Shown here in pieces: positions 37,731 through 47,676 of a DNA stretch of 64,000 bases. Source of the stretch: Terrisporobacter mayombei (GTDB lineage Bacteria > Bacillota > Clostridia > Peptostreptococcales > Peptostreptococcaceae); the NCBI RefSeq assembly GCF_020748465.1, contig NZ_JAHZMP010000003.1, positions 496,001 through 560,000 of the forward strand, given 5' to 3'. The translations under genes were made by a program, and so were the position numbers. Every line of letters begins with the position of its first letter. Position 1 is the first letter of the stretch. Under the pieces are notes generated by a model. The model saw only the letters and a program-made list of their open reading frames with translations. It did not search any database and was not told where the DNA came from.

Positions 37731-38303
37731 TTATTTCACCACATGGCACTTTCTACATCTAGCTTCATAGCTTTCTACAGCTCCTACTTGAATAATAGGA
37801 TCATCATATCTTGCCGGTTTTCCATCTATTAATCTTTGTGATCTTGTTGCTGGTTGACCACACACAGAGCAAATAGCTTGAATTTTATCTACAAATTCAG
37901 CAACTGCTAAAAGTCTTGGTGTAGGACCAAATGGTTCTCCTTTGAAATCCATATCTAGACCTGCTGCTATAACTCTTACGCCCTTGTTAGCTAAGTCAAC
38001 AGCAATATCTACTATTTCTTCATCAAAAAATTGCACCTCATCTATACCAACAACTTGAACATCTTCATCTATTAAATCATAAATACTCGATGCTTCTTTT
38101 ATTGGAATAGCTTCTATACTGTCCCCACTATGAGATACTACATCTTTCTTACTATATCTATCATCTATATGAGGTTTAAATACAATAATATTTTGTTTTG
38201 CAATTTTAGCTCTTTTTAATCTTCTTATTAATTCTTCACTCTTTCCACTATACATAGGTCCAACTACTACTTCAATATAACCATGGTTTACTGGTCTATA
38301 CAT
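37731..38303 (-). CDS. tdk: Thymidine kinase
   Basis: It phosphorylates thymidine for salvage. 190 aa. P-loop GPMYSGKS at 15-22, [13 protein letters not shown] around the catalytic Glu, and the lasso region with a structural zinc (ICSVCG and CRKCH). It lies downstream of rpmE, separated by a terminator-like hairpin. TAGGAGGTTCG precedes the ATG. Confidence 0.96.
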   Translation of the reverse strand: MYRPVNHGYIEVVVGPMYSGKSEELIRRLKRAKIAKQNIIVFKPHIDDRYSKKDVVSHSGDSIEAIPIKEASSIYDLIDEDVQVVGIDEVQFFDEEIVDIAVDLANKGVRVIAAGLDMDFKGEPFGPTPRLLAVAEFVDKIQAICSVCGQPATRSQRLIDGKPARYDDPIIQVGAVESYEARCRKCHVVK

Positions 38304-38387
38304 ATTTTCGAACCTCCTAAGCTTTTATCTAATGTTATTATTAATAATATTCTAAAATTATGTATTTTTTTAGTAATTAGGGAAATA

Positions 38388-38421
38388 AAATAGGAGTTGG
38401 ATAACCAACCCCTTTTTTTAC
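38388..38421. terminator. Terminator after rpmE
   Basis: GGAGTTGG and CCAACCCC pair around ATAA. The T run is strong on the plus strand (seven T) and moderate on the minus strand (TATTTTATTT), the direction in which rpmE is read. Confidence 0.65.
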
Positions 38422-38426
38422 AATAA

Positions 38427-38627
38427 TTAATCCATTTTGAATCTTTTTTTGAATTTGTCGATTCTTCCACCTTTTTCTATGTTCTTTTGCTTTCCAGTAT
38501 AGAAAGGATGGCACTCTGAACATATTTCAACTCTTATTTCGTCCTTAGTTGAACCAGCCATGAAAGTATTTCCACATGCACAGTGTACTTCAACTGCATT
38601 GTATTTTGGTTGTATATCTTTTTGCAT
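38427..38627 (-). CDS. rpmE: 50S ribosomal protein L31 (zinc-binding form)
   Basis: 66 aa. The zinc ligands are present: Cys pair in HCACGN and the second pair in [13 protein letters not shown]. This is the C+ form, not the zinc-free paralogue. The rho-rpmE-tdk order is common in clostridia. AGAGGTGAC precedes the ATG. Confidence 0.97.
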   Translation of the reverse strand: MQKDIQPKYNAVEVHCACGNTFMAGSTKDEIRVEICSECHPFYTGKQKNIEKGGRIDKFKKRFKMD

Positions 38628-38773
38628 TTTTAGTCACCTCTTTTTCAATTATATTCTAAATTAATTATATTAATTTTAAGTTTTCATCTTCAACTACATC
38701 ATTATATCACATGTTTTTTAGTGATACAAGGATTTTTGCATTTCTTCACCATATGATTTTAGGTTTATGTTTT

Positions 38774-40381
38774 TTACTTAATACTTCTTATAAATTCTTC
38801 ATTATTTTTTGTTTTCTTTAATGCATCTATTAAGTTATCTGTAACTTCTAATATAGAATTATTACTCATTTCTTTTCTTAATTTCCATAAAGCTGTTTTT
38901 TCTTCTTCTGTAAGTAATAAGTCCTCTCTTCTTGTTCCTGACTTATAAATATCTACAGCAGGGAATATTCTCTTCTCAGCAAGCTTTCTATCTAGATGTA
39001 ATTCCATATTACCAGTTCCTTTGAATTCTTCGAAGATTACATCATCCATTCTAGAACCCGTTTCTACTAATGCAGTCGCAAGTATTGTTAATGAACCACC
39101 TTGTCTAATATTTCTAGCTGCTCCAAAGAATTTTTTAGGTCCATGTAACGCTCCTGGATCAAGACCTCCTGATAAAGTTCTTCCTGTTGGTGATATTGTT
39201 AAGTTATAAGCTCTTGCTAATCTTGTTATACTATCAAGAAGTATTACAACATCTTTTCCATGTTCAACAAGTCTTTGAGCTCTATTTAATACCATCTCTG
39301 CTACTTTAACATGATGATTTGATACTTGATCAAATGTTGAGTAAATAACATCTCCATTGATAGATTCTCTCATATCTGTAACTTCTTCTGGTCTTTCATC
39401 TATTAATAATACTATTAATTCCACATTAGGATGGTTTTTAGCAATGCTATTAGCTACACTTTTAAGAAGTATAGTTTTACCTGCCTTTGGTGGCGCAACT
39501 ATAAGACCCCTTTGTCCTTTTCCTATTGGCGAAATTAAGTCGATTAATCTAGTTGATATTTCATTTTGACTTTTTTCAAGTGTTAGTCTTTCTTCTGGGT
39601 ATATTGGTGTTAAGTTAACAAATGATTTTCTATTTATACAAGTTTCTGGGTTTTCCTCATTAACTTTTTGTACAAATAGTAATGCTCTAAACTTTTCTCC
39701 TGTTTTTGGATGTCTTGTTATACCTCTAACTTTATCCCCTGTTTGAAGATTAAATCTTCTTATTTGAGATGGAGAAACATATACGTCTTCATCTGTAGAT
39801 TGATAGTTAGATCCTCTTAAGAAACCAAATCCATCAGGAAGTATTTCTAAAACTCCAACTACTTCATCATCCTTAGAAGTGTTGAACTCATTAATTATTT
39901 TAGATTCTTCAACAACTTTTGGTACATAATTACCTTTATTATTTCTCTGATTTCTACTTTCCATACTTGAAGTTTTATTATTGTTGAAATTACGAGAATT
40001 GTTTTGATTTTCTCTACTATGAGTTTTTACATAAGATCTATTATCTAATTTATCACCAGGTTTAAAATTTTCCGTATCACTATTTCTATTAATAAATTGT
40101 TTATTTCTGTCCCCACTATTATCTATATTTTCTCTTCCCTGTTTTTGTTCTTTAGCCTCTATATCTTCATTAAGATATTCTTTATTTATACTTACTTCAT
40201 TATTACCTAATATCTTCTTGTCTTTTTCATTGTTATTTTTTGAGTTGCTATTAATTAACTCAATCAATTCATTTTTTTTGTATTTAGTAACTGATTTTAT
40301 ATCTAAGTCTTTAGCTATTTGTCTAAGTTCTGCTAAAGTCTTTTTACTCAATTCTTCCATTGTTATATTTTCCAAATTCAA
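38774..40381 (-). CDS. rho: Transcription termination factor Rho with an Asn-rich N-terminal insertion
   Basis: A hexameric RNA helicase ending transcription. A Rho_N helical domain (1-43) is followed by an inserted low-complexity region at 44-151 (27 Asn by my count, plus Lys, Glu, Arg), then the RNA-binding cold-shock fold (about 173-245, [11 protein letters not shown]), and the ATPase core with Walker [21 protein letters not shown], and the Q/R-loop segments. 535 aa, about 110 longer than E. coli Rho because of the insertion. It starts at TTG (40381) with AGGAGG six bases upstream. A comparable insertion in C. botulinum Rho forms prion-like aggregates. Confidence 0.96.
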   Translation of the reverse strand: MNLENITMEELSKKTLAELRQIAKDLDIKSVTKYKKNELIELINSNSKNNNEKDKKILGNNEVSINKEYLNEDIEAKEQKQGRENIDNSGDRNKQFINRNSDTENFKPGDKLDNRSYVKTHSRENQNNSRNFNNNKTSSMESRNQRNNKGNYVPKVVEESKIINEFNTSKDDEVVGVLEILPDGFGFLRGSNYQSTDEDVYVSPSQIRRFNLQTGDKVRGITRHPKTGEKFRALLFVQKVNEENPETCINRKSFVNLTPIYPEERLTLEKSQNEISTRLIDLISPIGKGQRGLIVAPPKAGKTILLKSVANSIAKNHPNVELIVLLIDERPEEVTDMRESINGDVIYSTFDQVSNHHVKVAEMVLNRAQRLVEHGKDVVILLDSITRLARAYNLTISPTGRTLSGGLDPGALHGPKKFFGAARNIRQGGSLTILATALVETGSRMDDVIFEEFKGTGNMELHLDRKLAEKRIFPAVDIYKSGTRREDLLLTEEEKTALWKLRKEMSNNSILEVTDNLIDALKKTKNNEEFIRSIK

Positions 40382-40608
40382 AGGAACCTCCTCACATTTT
40401 ATTTAAGGCTGTAATTAAATTTTAATTTTATAGGGAATATAGGGTGTGAAAAAGAAAAGTAATCATTTTTAAATATGAAATTTAATAAACTAATAATATC
40501 ACTATTAAATATCATGGTCAACACGTAAAACTCCTAGTTCTTATCTTTTTTATTATTTTTACTATTATTTGTAAATTTATTCATCAAAAACAAAAAAATT
40601 TGATTCTT

Positions 40609-40692
40609 TTAAGTCACTGCATAGGCGCTATTCTTTGTGTATTCAACAGGATGCCTCTGCTACAACTTCAAGCTATTCTATTGATCCATTAA
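40609..40692. repeat. Dispersed intergenic element, copy A
   Basis: Shares with copies B (48.6 kb) and C (61.6 kb) the ordered blocks GGCGC, TCAAC..GGATGCCT, and ACTTCAAG (plus strand). On the minus strand, TCAATAG can pair with CTGTTGA and GCTT with AGGC. It lies just downstream of the glpX terminator and upstream of rho. Copy A also contains AAGTCACTGCATAG, which resembles AAGTCACTGTATGG in copy C at a different relative place. The rest of 40382-40608 is AT-rich rho leader without a recognised feature. Confidence 0.55.
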
Positions 40693-40704
40693 AAATATTT
40701 ATAA

Positions 40705-40738
40705 TTATAAAAAAGTGGACAATTTGCCCACTTTTTAT
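40705..40738 (-). terminator. Intrinsic terminator of glpX
   Basis: On the minus strand, AAAAGTGG and CCACTTTT enclose a nine-base loop, followed by TTATAATT. Confidence 0.75.
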
Positions 40739-41740
40739 TTATTCCATATTATATTTTTTCATTAAATCAATAAGTATTTCATTTTTATCAAGGTTATGAG
40801 TTGCATCTACAAATCTTATTGTTCCTGTCTTTCCTCTCATTACAATAGATTCAGTTTTAGCTTTATTATCTCCTACATTTATTACACCTTTTAATAAGTT
40901 GCCTTCTGTAATTCCTGTAGCAGCAAAGAATAAATCATCACCTTTAGCTAAATCTTCTAAAGTTAATTTCTTTTCTATATCTTCATCAGATAGTCCCATT
41001 TCATGGCATCTGTTTCTTTCTTGTTCACTCATAGGATAAATTTGCGCTTGCATATCTCCACCCATACATTTTATAGCTGCTGCTGTTATTACACCTTCTG
41101 GTCCTCCACCGATTCCCATAAGTATATCTACACCAGTTTCTTCAAAACAAGTAGCAATACCTGTAGCTACGTCTCCATCACCAAACATTCTTATTTGGCA
41201 GCCTAATTTTCTAGCAGGTTCAATTATATAATTATGTCTTTCTCTATCTTGTGTCATTATTGTCATTTGCGTAGTTTTTTTACCTAAAGCTTTTGCCACA
41301 CTTAATATATTTTCTTCAACACTTTTATCTAAGTCTATACATCCTTTTGCTTTTGGACCAACAACAATCTTTTTCATATATGTGTCTGGGGCATGAAGTA
41401 GGGAACCTTTTTTTCCAACAGCTATTACTGATATGGCATTTGGAAGTCCTTTTGCTATTAATGTAGTTCCATCAAGTGGATCCACAGCTATATCAACTTC
41501 CATAGAATCTTCTGTTTGTAATCCAACCTTTTCCCCTATATAAAGCATCGGTGCTTCATCTAACTCACCTTCACCAATAACTACTTCTCCATTAATTTTC
41601 ACCGATTCAAAAGCTCTTCTCATCGCTTCTACAGCAGCGCCATCCGCTCCATTTTTATCTCCTCTTCCCATAAATTGAGAAGATACTAAGGCTGCTGCTT
41701 CTGTTACTCTTACAAGTTCTAATGCTAAATTTCTATCCAT
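40739..41740 (-). CDS. glpX: Fructose-1,6-bisphosphatase, class II (GlpX)
   Basis: A gluconeogenic phosphatase. 333 aa from the ATG at 41740, which follows AAAGGAGATGGG; an in-frame ATG ten codons upstream has no ribosome site. Metal and substrate motifs are GEGELDEAPMLYIGE (about 56-70), DPLDGTTLIAKG (87-98), and the GIGGGPEGVITAAA segment. It lies in a run of carbon-metabolism genes with galU. Confidence 0.95.
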   Translation of the reverse strand: MDRNLALELVRVTEAAALVSSQFMGRGDKNGADGAAVEAMRRAFESVKINGEVVIGEGELDEAPMLYIGEKVGLQTEDSMEVDIAVDPLDGTTLIAKGLPNAISVIAVGKKGSLLHAPDTYMKKIVVGPKAKGCIDLDKSVEENILSVAKALGKKTTQMTIMTQDRERHNYIIEPARKLGCQIRMFGDGDVATGIATCFEETGVDILMGIGGGPEGVITAAAIKCMGGDMQAQIYPMSEQERNRCHEMGLSDEDIEKKLTLEDLAKGDDLFFAATGITEGNLLKGVINVGDNKAKTESIVMRGKTGTIRFVDATHNLDKNEILIDLMKKYNME

Positions 41741-41904
41741 TAATTTCCCATCTCCTTTATTATATTCCATAGAAAATTATATATTATATACTTATTTTAG
41801 TAAATAGTATACCACATACTATTTTATTTTTTATTATGAATGCATATGTGATATACTATATTTTTTTGTTGTACAATCATATATAAATAGTAGTTTTGTT
41901 CAAA

Positions 41905-41939
41905 TTAAAAAAGCCGGTCATAAAAGACCAGCTTTTTCT
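41905..41939 (-). terminator. Intrinsic terminator after the DUF4044-like gene
   Basis: On the minus strand, AAAGCTGGTC and GACCGGCTTT with one wobble form the stem, followed by TTTTAATTTG. The remaining 41741-41904 shows nothing else. Confidence 0.82.
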
Positions 41940-42053
41940 CTATAATGACATTGCTAACATTCTTATTAACGTAGATATACTTGTTAATATAAAAATTACA
42001 GCTATTCCTATTGCTAGGACTTTAGTCATTTTTTTTTGCATATTTTTAGCCAT
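41940..42053 (-). CDS. Tiny single-pass membrane protein, DUF4044-like, 37 aa
   Basis: The minus strand reads MAKNMQKKMTKVLAIGIAV, then a hydrophobic stretch, and ends RMLAMSL. A basic N-terminus is followed by one membrane helix (about 12-32). Size, charge pattern and helix match the small Firmicute DUF4044 proteins, whose function is unknown. GAGAGGTGATTC precedes the ATG, and a terminator abuts the stop. It lies 26 bases after galU, so it is co-transcribed. Confidence 0.7.
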   Translation of the reverse strand: MAKNMQKKMTKVLAIGIAVIFILTSISTLIRMLAMSL

Positions 42054-42079
42054 ATGAATCACCTCTCTAAATTTTGTAA

Positions 42080-42967
42080 CTATTCTTTATCAGCGTCTTC
42101 AAGGCTAACTTTTTTAAGATATTTCATAAAATCATCTCTTAATTCATCTTTTTTAAGAGCAAAATCTACAGTAGCTTCTAGGAAACCTAATTTGTCCCCC
42201 ACATCGTATCTTCTTCCCTCAAAATTATATGCATACATAGCCTCTTTTTTAGATAGTCTTTTTAAGGCATCTGTTAACTGAACTTCTCCACCTTTTCCTA
42301 TAGGTAAATCTTCTAATATATCAAATATTTCAGGTGTAATTATATATCTTCCTAAAATCGCAATATTAGAAGGAGCTTTATCTATATCAGGCTTTTCAAC
42401 TAGATCCTTAACTTTGTAAACTCTATCTTCTATATGTTTAGCGTCTATTATACCATACTTATTTACATTTTCATTTTCAACTTTTTGAACTCCAAGAATT
42501 GTAGTTCTATATTCTTCGTAAGCATCCATAAGTTGTCTCAAACATGGGACATCATTGTCTACGATATCATCTCCAAGCATGACAGCAAAAGGTTCATCTC
42601 CTATGAAGCTTCTTGCACAGTATATAGCATCACCAAGTCCTTTAGGTTCCTTTTGTCTTATATAATAGATGTTTATCATCTTTGATATATCTCTAACTAT
42701 TTCTAGTAATTCTGTCTTTCCTTTTTGTTCAAGTTCTAATTCTAACTCTACTGATTTATCAAAATGATCTTCAATAGATTTTTTATTTTTACCAGTTATT
42801 ATTAATATTTCCTCTATTCCAGAAGCTACAGCTTCCTCAATTATATATTGCAAGGTTGGTTTATCAACAATAGGTAACATTTCTTTTGGTTGAGCCTTTG
42901 TTGCTGGTAGAAATCTTGTCCCAAGACCTGCAGCAGGTATAACCGCTTTTCTTATTTTCCTTTGCAT
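42080..42967 (-). CDS. galU: UTP-glucose-1-phosphate uridylyltransferase
   Basis: It makes UDP-glucose for cell-surface glycans. 295 aa. The nucleotide-binding start AAGLGTRFLPATKAQPKEMLPIVDKP (read in parts) and later VMLGDDIVDND and VEKPDIDKAPSNIAILGRYI are diagnostic. TTGGAGGGAATAAC precedes the ATG. Confidence 0.96.
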   Translation of the reverse strand: MQRKIRKAVIPAAGLGTRFLPATKAQPKEMLPIVDKPTLQYIIEEAVASGIEEILIITGKNKKSIEDHFDKSVELELELEQKGKTELLEIVRDISKMINIYYIRQKEPKGLGDAIYCARSFIGDEPFAVMLGDDIVDNDVPCLRQLMDAYEEYRTTILGVQKVENENVNKYGIIDAKHIEDRVYKVKDLVEKPDIDKAPSNIAILGRYIITPEIFDILEDLPIGKGGEVQLTDALKRLSKKEAMYAYNFEGRRYDVGDKLGFLEATVDFALKKDELRDDFMKYLKKVSLEDADKE

Positions 42968-43067
42968 AATGTTATTCCCTCCAATAATCTTAAATACAAT
43001 AAGTTATATTCATATTTATTTTATCATCATACTCATAGTTTTGTCATGTTTATTATTAGTTAAACAA

Positions 43068-44942
43068 TTACTTCTCTTCTAATAATTTTTCTAACTCATT
43101 TACCAGTTGATCAAATTTATCGATAGTATTATTAATAGGTTTTTGACTATTTAAATCAACATTATTAGATTTTAACAGATTTAAAGGATAATCTGAACCA
43201 CCTTTTTTAAGGAAATTCAAATAATTCTCTGGCCCATTTTTAAGTATGTCTTGAGCACAAGTAACAGCACTACAACACCCTGTCGCATATTTGTATACAT
43301 AAAAACTATTATAAAAATGAGGTATTCTTGCCCATCCTACCATAGATAATGGATCCACTTCAAAATCATCTCCATAGTATTTTTTCAATAACATAGACCA
43401 TTTATCATTTAATACTAAAGCATTTAGCTGCTTATTATTTTCCGCAGCCTCATGTATATAATCTTCAAATTCAGCGTACATAGTTTGTGTATATAGTGTA
43501 TTTTTTATAAAGTCTAAATACATGCTAATATAGTACGCTTTTTCTTTATTGTTTCTTGCATTTTTAATCAAATTTTCATAAAGAAGTACTTCATTTGTTG
43601 TTGATGCTACTTCATGAGTAAAAATCGATGGAGAAGAATTATAAAAGTTTTGATTTTTAGTGCTTAAATATTCATAAACTCCGTGGCCAAGTTCATGAAC
43701 TAATGTAGATACTCCTCCTATGGAGCTATTGTAGTTAAGCAGTATATAAGGATGATTGTCATATACCGATAAGCAATACCCTCCGCTAACTTTATTTTCT
43801 TTAGAGTATACGTCTACCCATCTTTCATTAAATGCCTTGTAAAGTATACTTCCATATGCATCACCTAAAGGTGCCAAAGCAGAATAAACCATCCCTTGAG
43901 CTTTATCATAAGAAACAACATCTTCGCATTCACTAACAATAGGTACAAACATATCATAATAATACACTTTATCTAAGTTTAAAACTTTCTTTCTAAGACT
44001 AATATACTTATGTAAACTATCTGTATTTTTGCTTACAGTTTTTATTAATCCTTTATAAACCTTTTCATCTATATTATCTGAGTCTAAATACATTTGCAAA
44101 GATGAATCATAATTTCTAACTGAAGAACAAAAAACATTTTTATTAACCTGTCCACTTAACAATCCTGCTAAAGTATTTACATTATCGTTATATGGAAGAA
44201 ATTCATTTTTATAAGCTTCTACTCTTTTTTCTCTATTAAAGTCTTGTATAGCATTTTCGTATTCTGCAGGAGTCATATTAGTTTTTTTGTCCATATTTCT
44301 AAATAAATCATAAACATTGCTAGGTAGTCCATTTATAGATGACATGTTTGATAATATATTTTCACTTTTATCATCTAAATAATGTTTTTTATTTCTTCTA
44401 ATCTCTTTTATATACATACCATACTTATTATTGATTTTTCTATCAGATAGGTATTTATTACAATCTTTATCTGATAATTTAAGTATTTCTAACTCCAACT
44501 GTGATGTAATCTTCATATACCTAGAATAAGATTTTTTAATTTCTTCTGTCATGTTTAGATATTCATATGAATTTTTATTTAAATCTTTTTTTAACTTAGC
44601 ATAAGCTGATAAAGAGTTTAGCTTTATATCAAGTTTTTCTTTTATTCCCATTCCTAAATATAAATGAGTTTTTGATTTTGTTAATTTTCCTATATAGTTT
44701 TCAAGCTCGTTCATCTCTTGATTAAATTTTTTCAAGTCTTTTGACCACGCATCGTCATTTTTATATAAGGTATATAAATTCCAACAATACTTGCTATAAT
44801 CAATTTCTTTTTTTGGTTTCTCTTCATCTTTTTCATTTTGTGCAAAAACTGTAGCACAATTATGATAAATATCTTGTCTTGTAGTATACATTCCAAATAA
44901 TAGTAATAAAACGATTAATAATTTTAATAACTTTCTGCCCAT
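43068..44942 (-). CDS. Exported M3-family oligoendopeptidase
   Basis: A zinc metallopeptidase: HELGH at 416-420 plus the third ligand Glu444 in FTHEVASTTNE define family M3 (PepF-like). The N-terminus GRKLLKLLIVLLLLFGMY is a signal or anchor segment, so the enzyme acts outside the membrane, unlike most PepF enzymes. A possible signal-peptidase site follows VFA at about 34. The ATG at 44942 has AAGGGTGG upstream and is preferred over a TTG seven codons earlier. 624 aa. Many Lys and Asn; the helical N-terminal half is poorly conserved. Confidence 0.88.
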   Translation of the reverse strand: MGRKLLKLLIVLLLLFGMYTTRQDIYHNCATVFAQNEKDEEKPKKEIDYSKYCWNLYTLYKNDDAWSKDLKKFNQEMNELENYIGKLTKSKTHLYLGMGIKEKLDIKLNSLSAYAKLKKDLNKNSYEYLNMTEEIKKSYSRYMKITSQLELEILKLSDKDCNKYLSDRKINNKYGMYIKEIRRNKKHYLDDKSENILSNMSSINGLPSNVYDLFRNMDKKTNMTPAEYENAIQDFNREKRVEAYKNEFLPYNDNVNTLAGLLSGQVNKNVFCSSVRNYDSSLQMYLDSDNIDEKVYKGLIKTVSKNTDSLHKYISLRKKVLNLDKVYYYDMFVPIVSECEDVVSYDKAQGMVYSALAPLGDAYGSILYKAFNERWVDVYSKENKVSGGYCLSVYDNHPYILLNYNSSIGGVSTLVHELGHGVYEYLSTKNQNFYNSSPSIFTHEVASTTNEVLLYENLIKNARNNKEKAYYISMYLDFIKNTLYTQTMYAEFEDYIHEAAENNKQLNALVLNDKWSMLLKKYYGDDFEVDPLSMVGWARIPHFYNSFYVYKYATGCCSAVTCAQDILKNGPENYLNFLKKGGSDYPLNLLKSNNVDLNSQKPINNTIDKFDQLVNELEKLLEEK

Positions 44943-45032
44943 AAAAAGCCACCCTTTCATCAAGTTACTTAATAATAGGATGGCTCATTTTTTACAAATT
45001 ATTCAATTTTACATACTGTGTATAACCAATAC

Positions 45033-45171
45033 TTATCCACAATCTTATTCACATATCAACACCCTTTCTTTTTAATACATTTTAGTATTTTCAACGGTTT
45101 TATATTAACAAAATTATATTACTTCACCATATTCCTCCTATTTATCAACATTTTTTACAATCTTATCAACA
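45033..45171. promoter_or_regulatory. Second cluster of DnaA-box-like sequences
   Basis: Within the 270 bases upstream of the M3 peptidase gene, two exact TTATNCACA boxes occur (TTATCCACA 45033-45041; TTATTCACA 45045-45053). Two TTATCAACA relatives follow (45142-45150 and 45163-45171). They all point the same way. No other feature is seen in this gap. Confidence 0.35.
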
Positions 45172-45212
45172 AAATTTATAGATATTTATACTTTTTTGTT
45201 GATATTTATATT

Positions 45213-47582
45213 TTAATTGCTGACAACTTTAGTCACCAACACGGTCATATCATCATCTACCTCTCCAAGCTGCAATTCTAGAGCTCGGTCTAAAATTTGA
45301 TTTGCAATTTCCTTTGGATTAGTTGTTGTTAATTTTTTTAAGAAGTATATTAGCCAATTCTCTCCAAAGTCATTATTTTTGCCAGCATCAACAATCCCAT
45401 CAGAGACCATTATTATAAAATCACCATTCTTTATTTTCACATTATGTCTGTCTAAGTTTATTTCAGACAAAATTCCAACTGGTAGTGAAGAGGATGAAAT
45501 TATATCTACATCCTTATTTTCTCTACTAATATATGTTGAGCAAGCACCCATTTTAACAGTTTCTAACCTTCCTTTTTTCAAATCAACTATACCTAAATCC
45601 AGTGTAGAAAAAATTTCTTCCGATGATTTAAGTAAAAGCATATTGTTTATTGTGTTTATAACTATCTCTTTGTCAATTTTAGCTTCCATCATATTTTCCA
45701 AAATGTCTATAGTAACAGATGATTCATCATATGCCTTTTTGCCTTTGCCCATACCATCACTTATTGCCATCATATATTTTCCATCGTATATCTCCATAAA
45801 TGTAGAATTGTCTCCACAGAATATATGACCATCTCGAGACATGGTTGCTACCTCAGTGACCACCTTAAATTTCTCAGCTTTTGTAAAAATAACCTTACAA
45901 TTTTCTCCTAAACAATGACACCCGATCTTTTGAATATCTAAAGATTCTCCTACAAAGTTAGAAATAATTTTTAATAAATTCTCATCACATAAGCAACCAT
46001 CTCTGCAGTTTTTCATTTCGATGGCTATTTTAAAATCATCGTTATTTTCCTGGATATAATTAACCTTGTCCACAATTATGTTATATCTTTGTAGTTCATC
46101 AAAGATTTCTTTTTCCTTGTCCAAATTCAACATAATGTCATGCTCCAAGCCTTTGGATATACATTCTATGGATTTGGATATGTCTTTTATTTGTTTTGAT
46201 ATAACTTTTCTACTTTCACTTAGTTTCATACTCCAATCATAGTCTAGAGCATATAGTTTATAATAATAATTAGCTACTCTTACAATTAGCTCTGGCTTCA
46301 TACACTCTTTCCTAAAGTTTTCTGGAATATCCCTTGTACTTATCTCACCATCCTCTATTTTTTCAATTATTTCATATATTAAGTTGTAAGTATAATTAAA
46401 TTTTGATTCCCAACAAATTCGTTGCATACTACAATATTGGCATTCATCATTATGAATTAAATCAATTATTGTAGATATATCTCTTTGGTCTATCACTTTG
46501 TCTCTTTCTCTTACTTTGTCAAAAGTGTTAGCTAACTCACTATATACTCTTTGTATATTCATAAGTTTGCTATTTGTTAAGTTTTTACTTCTTGTTATAT
46601 ATTCATAAACAGCTTCGTTAGAGTCTACCTTGGTTTTTACTAATTTCTCCATCTTATTAAAAAATGATTTTGGTATTAGAGAAACTATTAAACACCCTAT
46701 GGCTATATCAATTATTTGTGATAAATTTGAAGTTATTCCCGAAGTATAGGAATATATTATAATCCAACTTAATAAATATCCTAATATAGAGATATATTTA
46801 TTTAATTTATTAAATGCCCCAGATACAAGGCCTGCAAAAGAATATACTCCCATATATAAGGCTGATACTACGTTAGATATCATAAAACCTAAACCAACGA
46901 TAACTCCACTTGTAGCACCTAGAGTTGATCCTCCAAGTATAGATGCTATAAGTATTAACACAGTTGCTAAAACTCCTCTAGCTGAAACACCAAATAAACC
47001 TATATTGCCTATACCAATAATACTAAAGGCAATCAGTAGGCTGAGGGAAACTACCTCCTCGGGACTTATGTACATCTTGTTCCTATTATTTATTAAGAAC
47101 TTTGTCCCAAATGAAAATATATATGATGAAATAAACGTGACTACAAACTCCATAAAAACTATTATAAAATCGTATATGTTGTTATTACCATAATATGCTG
47201 TTTGTCCTAAAGACATAGGGAGTAATATTACAGCCCCTAGCAAACTTATCTTGGCTATAGAATCCAATTTTTTAATCTTATTACTAAAAGCAAAAATAAT
47301 AACTAAACATATACTGTACTTAGCAACAGATGATATATCATTAAATGATAATAATATGCCCAACATAGTTGACAAAAATACTTGATATTTATATTGATCT
47401 AATTTAACAAAAAATAAGAAAAATGCTATTCCAAAGGGTGCTACCCCATCCACAATGGTAAATCGACTAAGAAAAAATCCCATCAGCATAAAAATTGCCG
47501 TCTTTGTGTTTATATATTTATTTATTTTTAATTTATTTAAATTAATCCCTCTATTTTTTATAGCAGCTCCATTTCTCTCCAT
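45213..47582 (-). CDS. spoIIE: Stage II sporulation protein E, membrane PP2C-type phosphatase
   Basis: It dephosphorylates SpoIIAA-P to release sigma-F in the forespore and joins the polar septum. 789 aa. The N-terminal region has about ten membrane segments (roughly 28-320), then a central regulatory domain, then a PP2C/SpoIIE phosphatase domain (about 575-789) with AISDGMGKGKKA and VSDGIVDAG holding the metal-binding Asp residues. Four Cys occur as two CxxC-like pairs around 390-400 and 545-565. AAAGGAGGAG precedes the ATG. Confidence 0.96.
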   Translation of the reverse strand: MERNGAAIKNRGINLNKLKINKYINTKTAIFMLMGFFLSRFTIVDGVAPFGIAFFLFFVKLDQYKYQVFLSTMLGILLSFNDISSVAKYSICLVIIFAFSNKIKKLDSIAKISLLGAVILLPMSLGQTAYYGNNNIYDFIIVFMEFVVTFISSYIFSFGTKFLINNRNKMYISPEEVVSLSLLIAFSIIGIGNIGLFGVSARGVLATVLILIASILGGSTLGATSGVIVGLGFMISNVVSALYMGVYSFAGLVSGAFNKLNKYISILGYLLSWIIIYSYTSGITSNLSQIIDIAIGCLIVSLIPKSFFNKMEKLVKTKVDSNEAVYEYITRSKNLTNSKLMNIQRVYSELANTFDKVRERDKVIDQRDISTIIDLIHNDECQYCSMQRICWESKFNYTYNLIYEIIEKIEDGEISTRDIPENFRKECMKPELIVRVANYYYKLYALDYDWSMKLSESRKVISKQIKDISKSIECISKGLEHDIMLNLDKEKEIFDELQRYNIIVDKVNYIQENNDDFKIAIEMKNCRDGCLCDENLLKIISNFVGESLDIQKIGCHCLGENCKVIFTKAEKFKVVTEVATMSRDGHIFCGDNSTFMEIYDGKYMMAISDGMGKGKKAYDESSVTIDILENMMEAKIDKEIVINTINNMLLLKSSEEIFSTLDLGIVDLKKGRLETVKMGACSTYISRENKDVDIISSSSLPVGILSEINLDRHNVKIKNGDFIIMVSDGIVDAGKNNDFGENWLIYFLKKLTTTNPKEIANQILDRALELQLGEVDDDMTVLVTKVVSN

Positions 47583-47618
47583 AAAAAAATCTCCTCCTTT
47601 GTTTACTATTTACAATGA

Positions 47619-47652
47619 ATTATATCAAAGGGGAGAATTATATTTTGTCGCA
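47619..47652 (-). promoter_or_regulatory. spoIIE promoter region with a possible Spo0A box
   Basis: On the minus strand, TATAAT at 47619-47624 has an extended TG in front (TTTGATATAAT). At 47646-47652 the plus strand reads TGTCGCA, one mismatch from the Spo0A box TGTCGAA, overlapping the -35 position. Spo0A activation of a sigma-A spoIIE promoter is established in Bacillus; binding here is inferred. Confidence 0.4.
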
Positions 47653-47676
47653 ATTGGTTTTAGTATTCCTAAAAAA

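Noticed and set aside
38288..38470. Minus-strand frame of 60 codons between tdk and rpmE
   Set aside because: It overlaps both genes and the rpmE terminator in another frame, without a ribosome site.
40609..40692. Copy A read as a T-box, SAM or c-di-GMP leader of rho
   Set aside because: None of the conserved blocks of these leaders (T-box GGGTGGNACCGCG, S-box GGTGGAGGGA-like, GEMM core) is present.
45018..45281. Plus-strand frame of 87 codons upstream of the M3 peptidase gene
   Set aside because: It covers the DnaA-box-like cluster and the antisense of spoIIE, with biased Tyr/Phe/Ile/Leu composition and no ribosome site.
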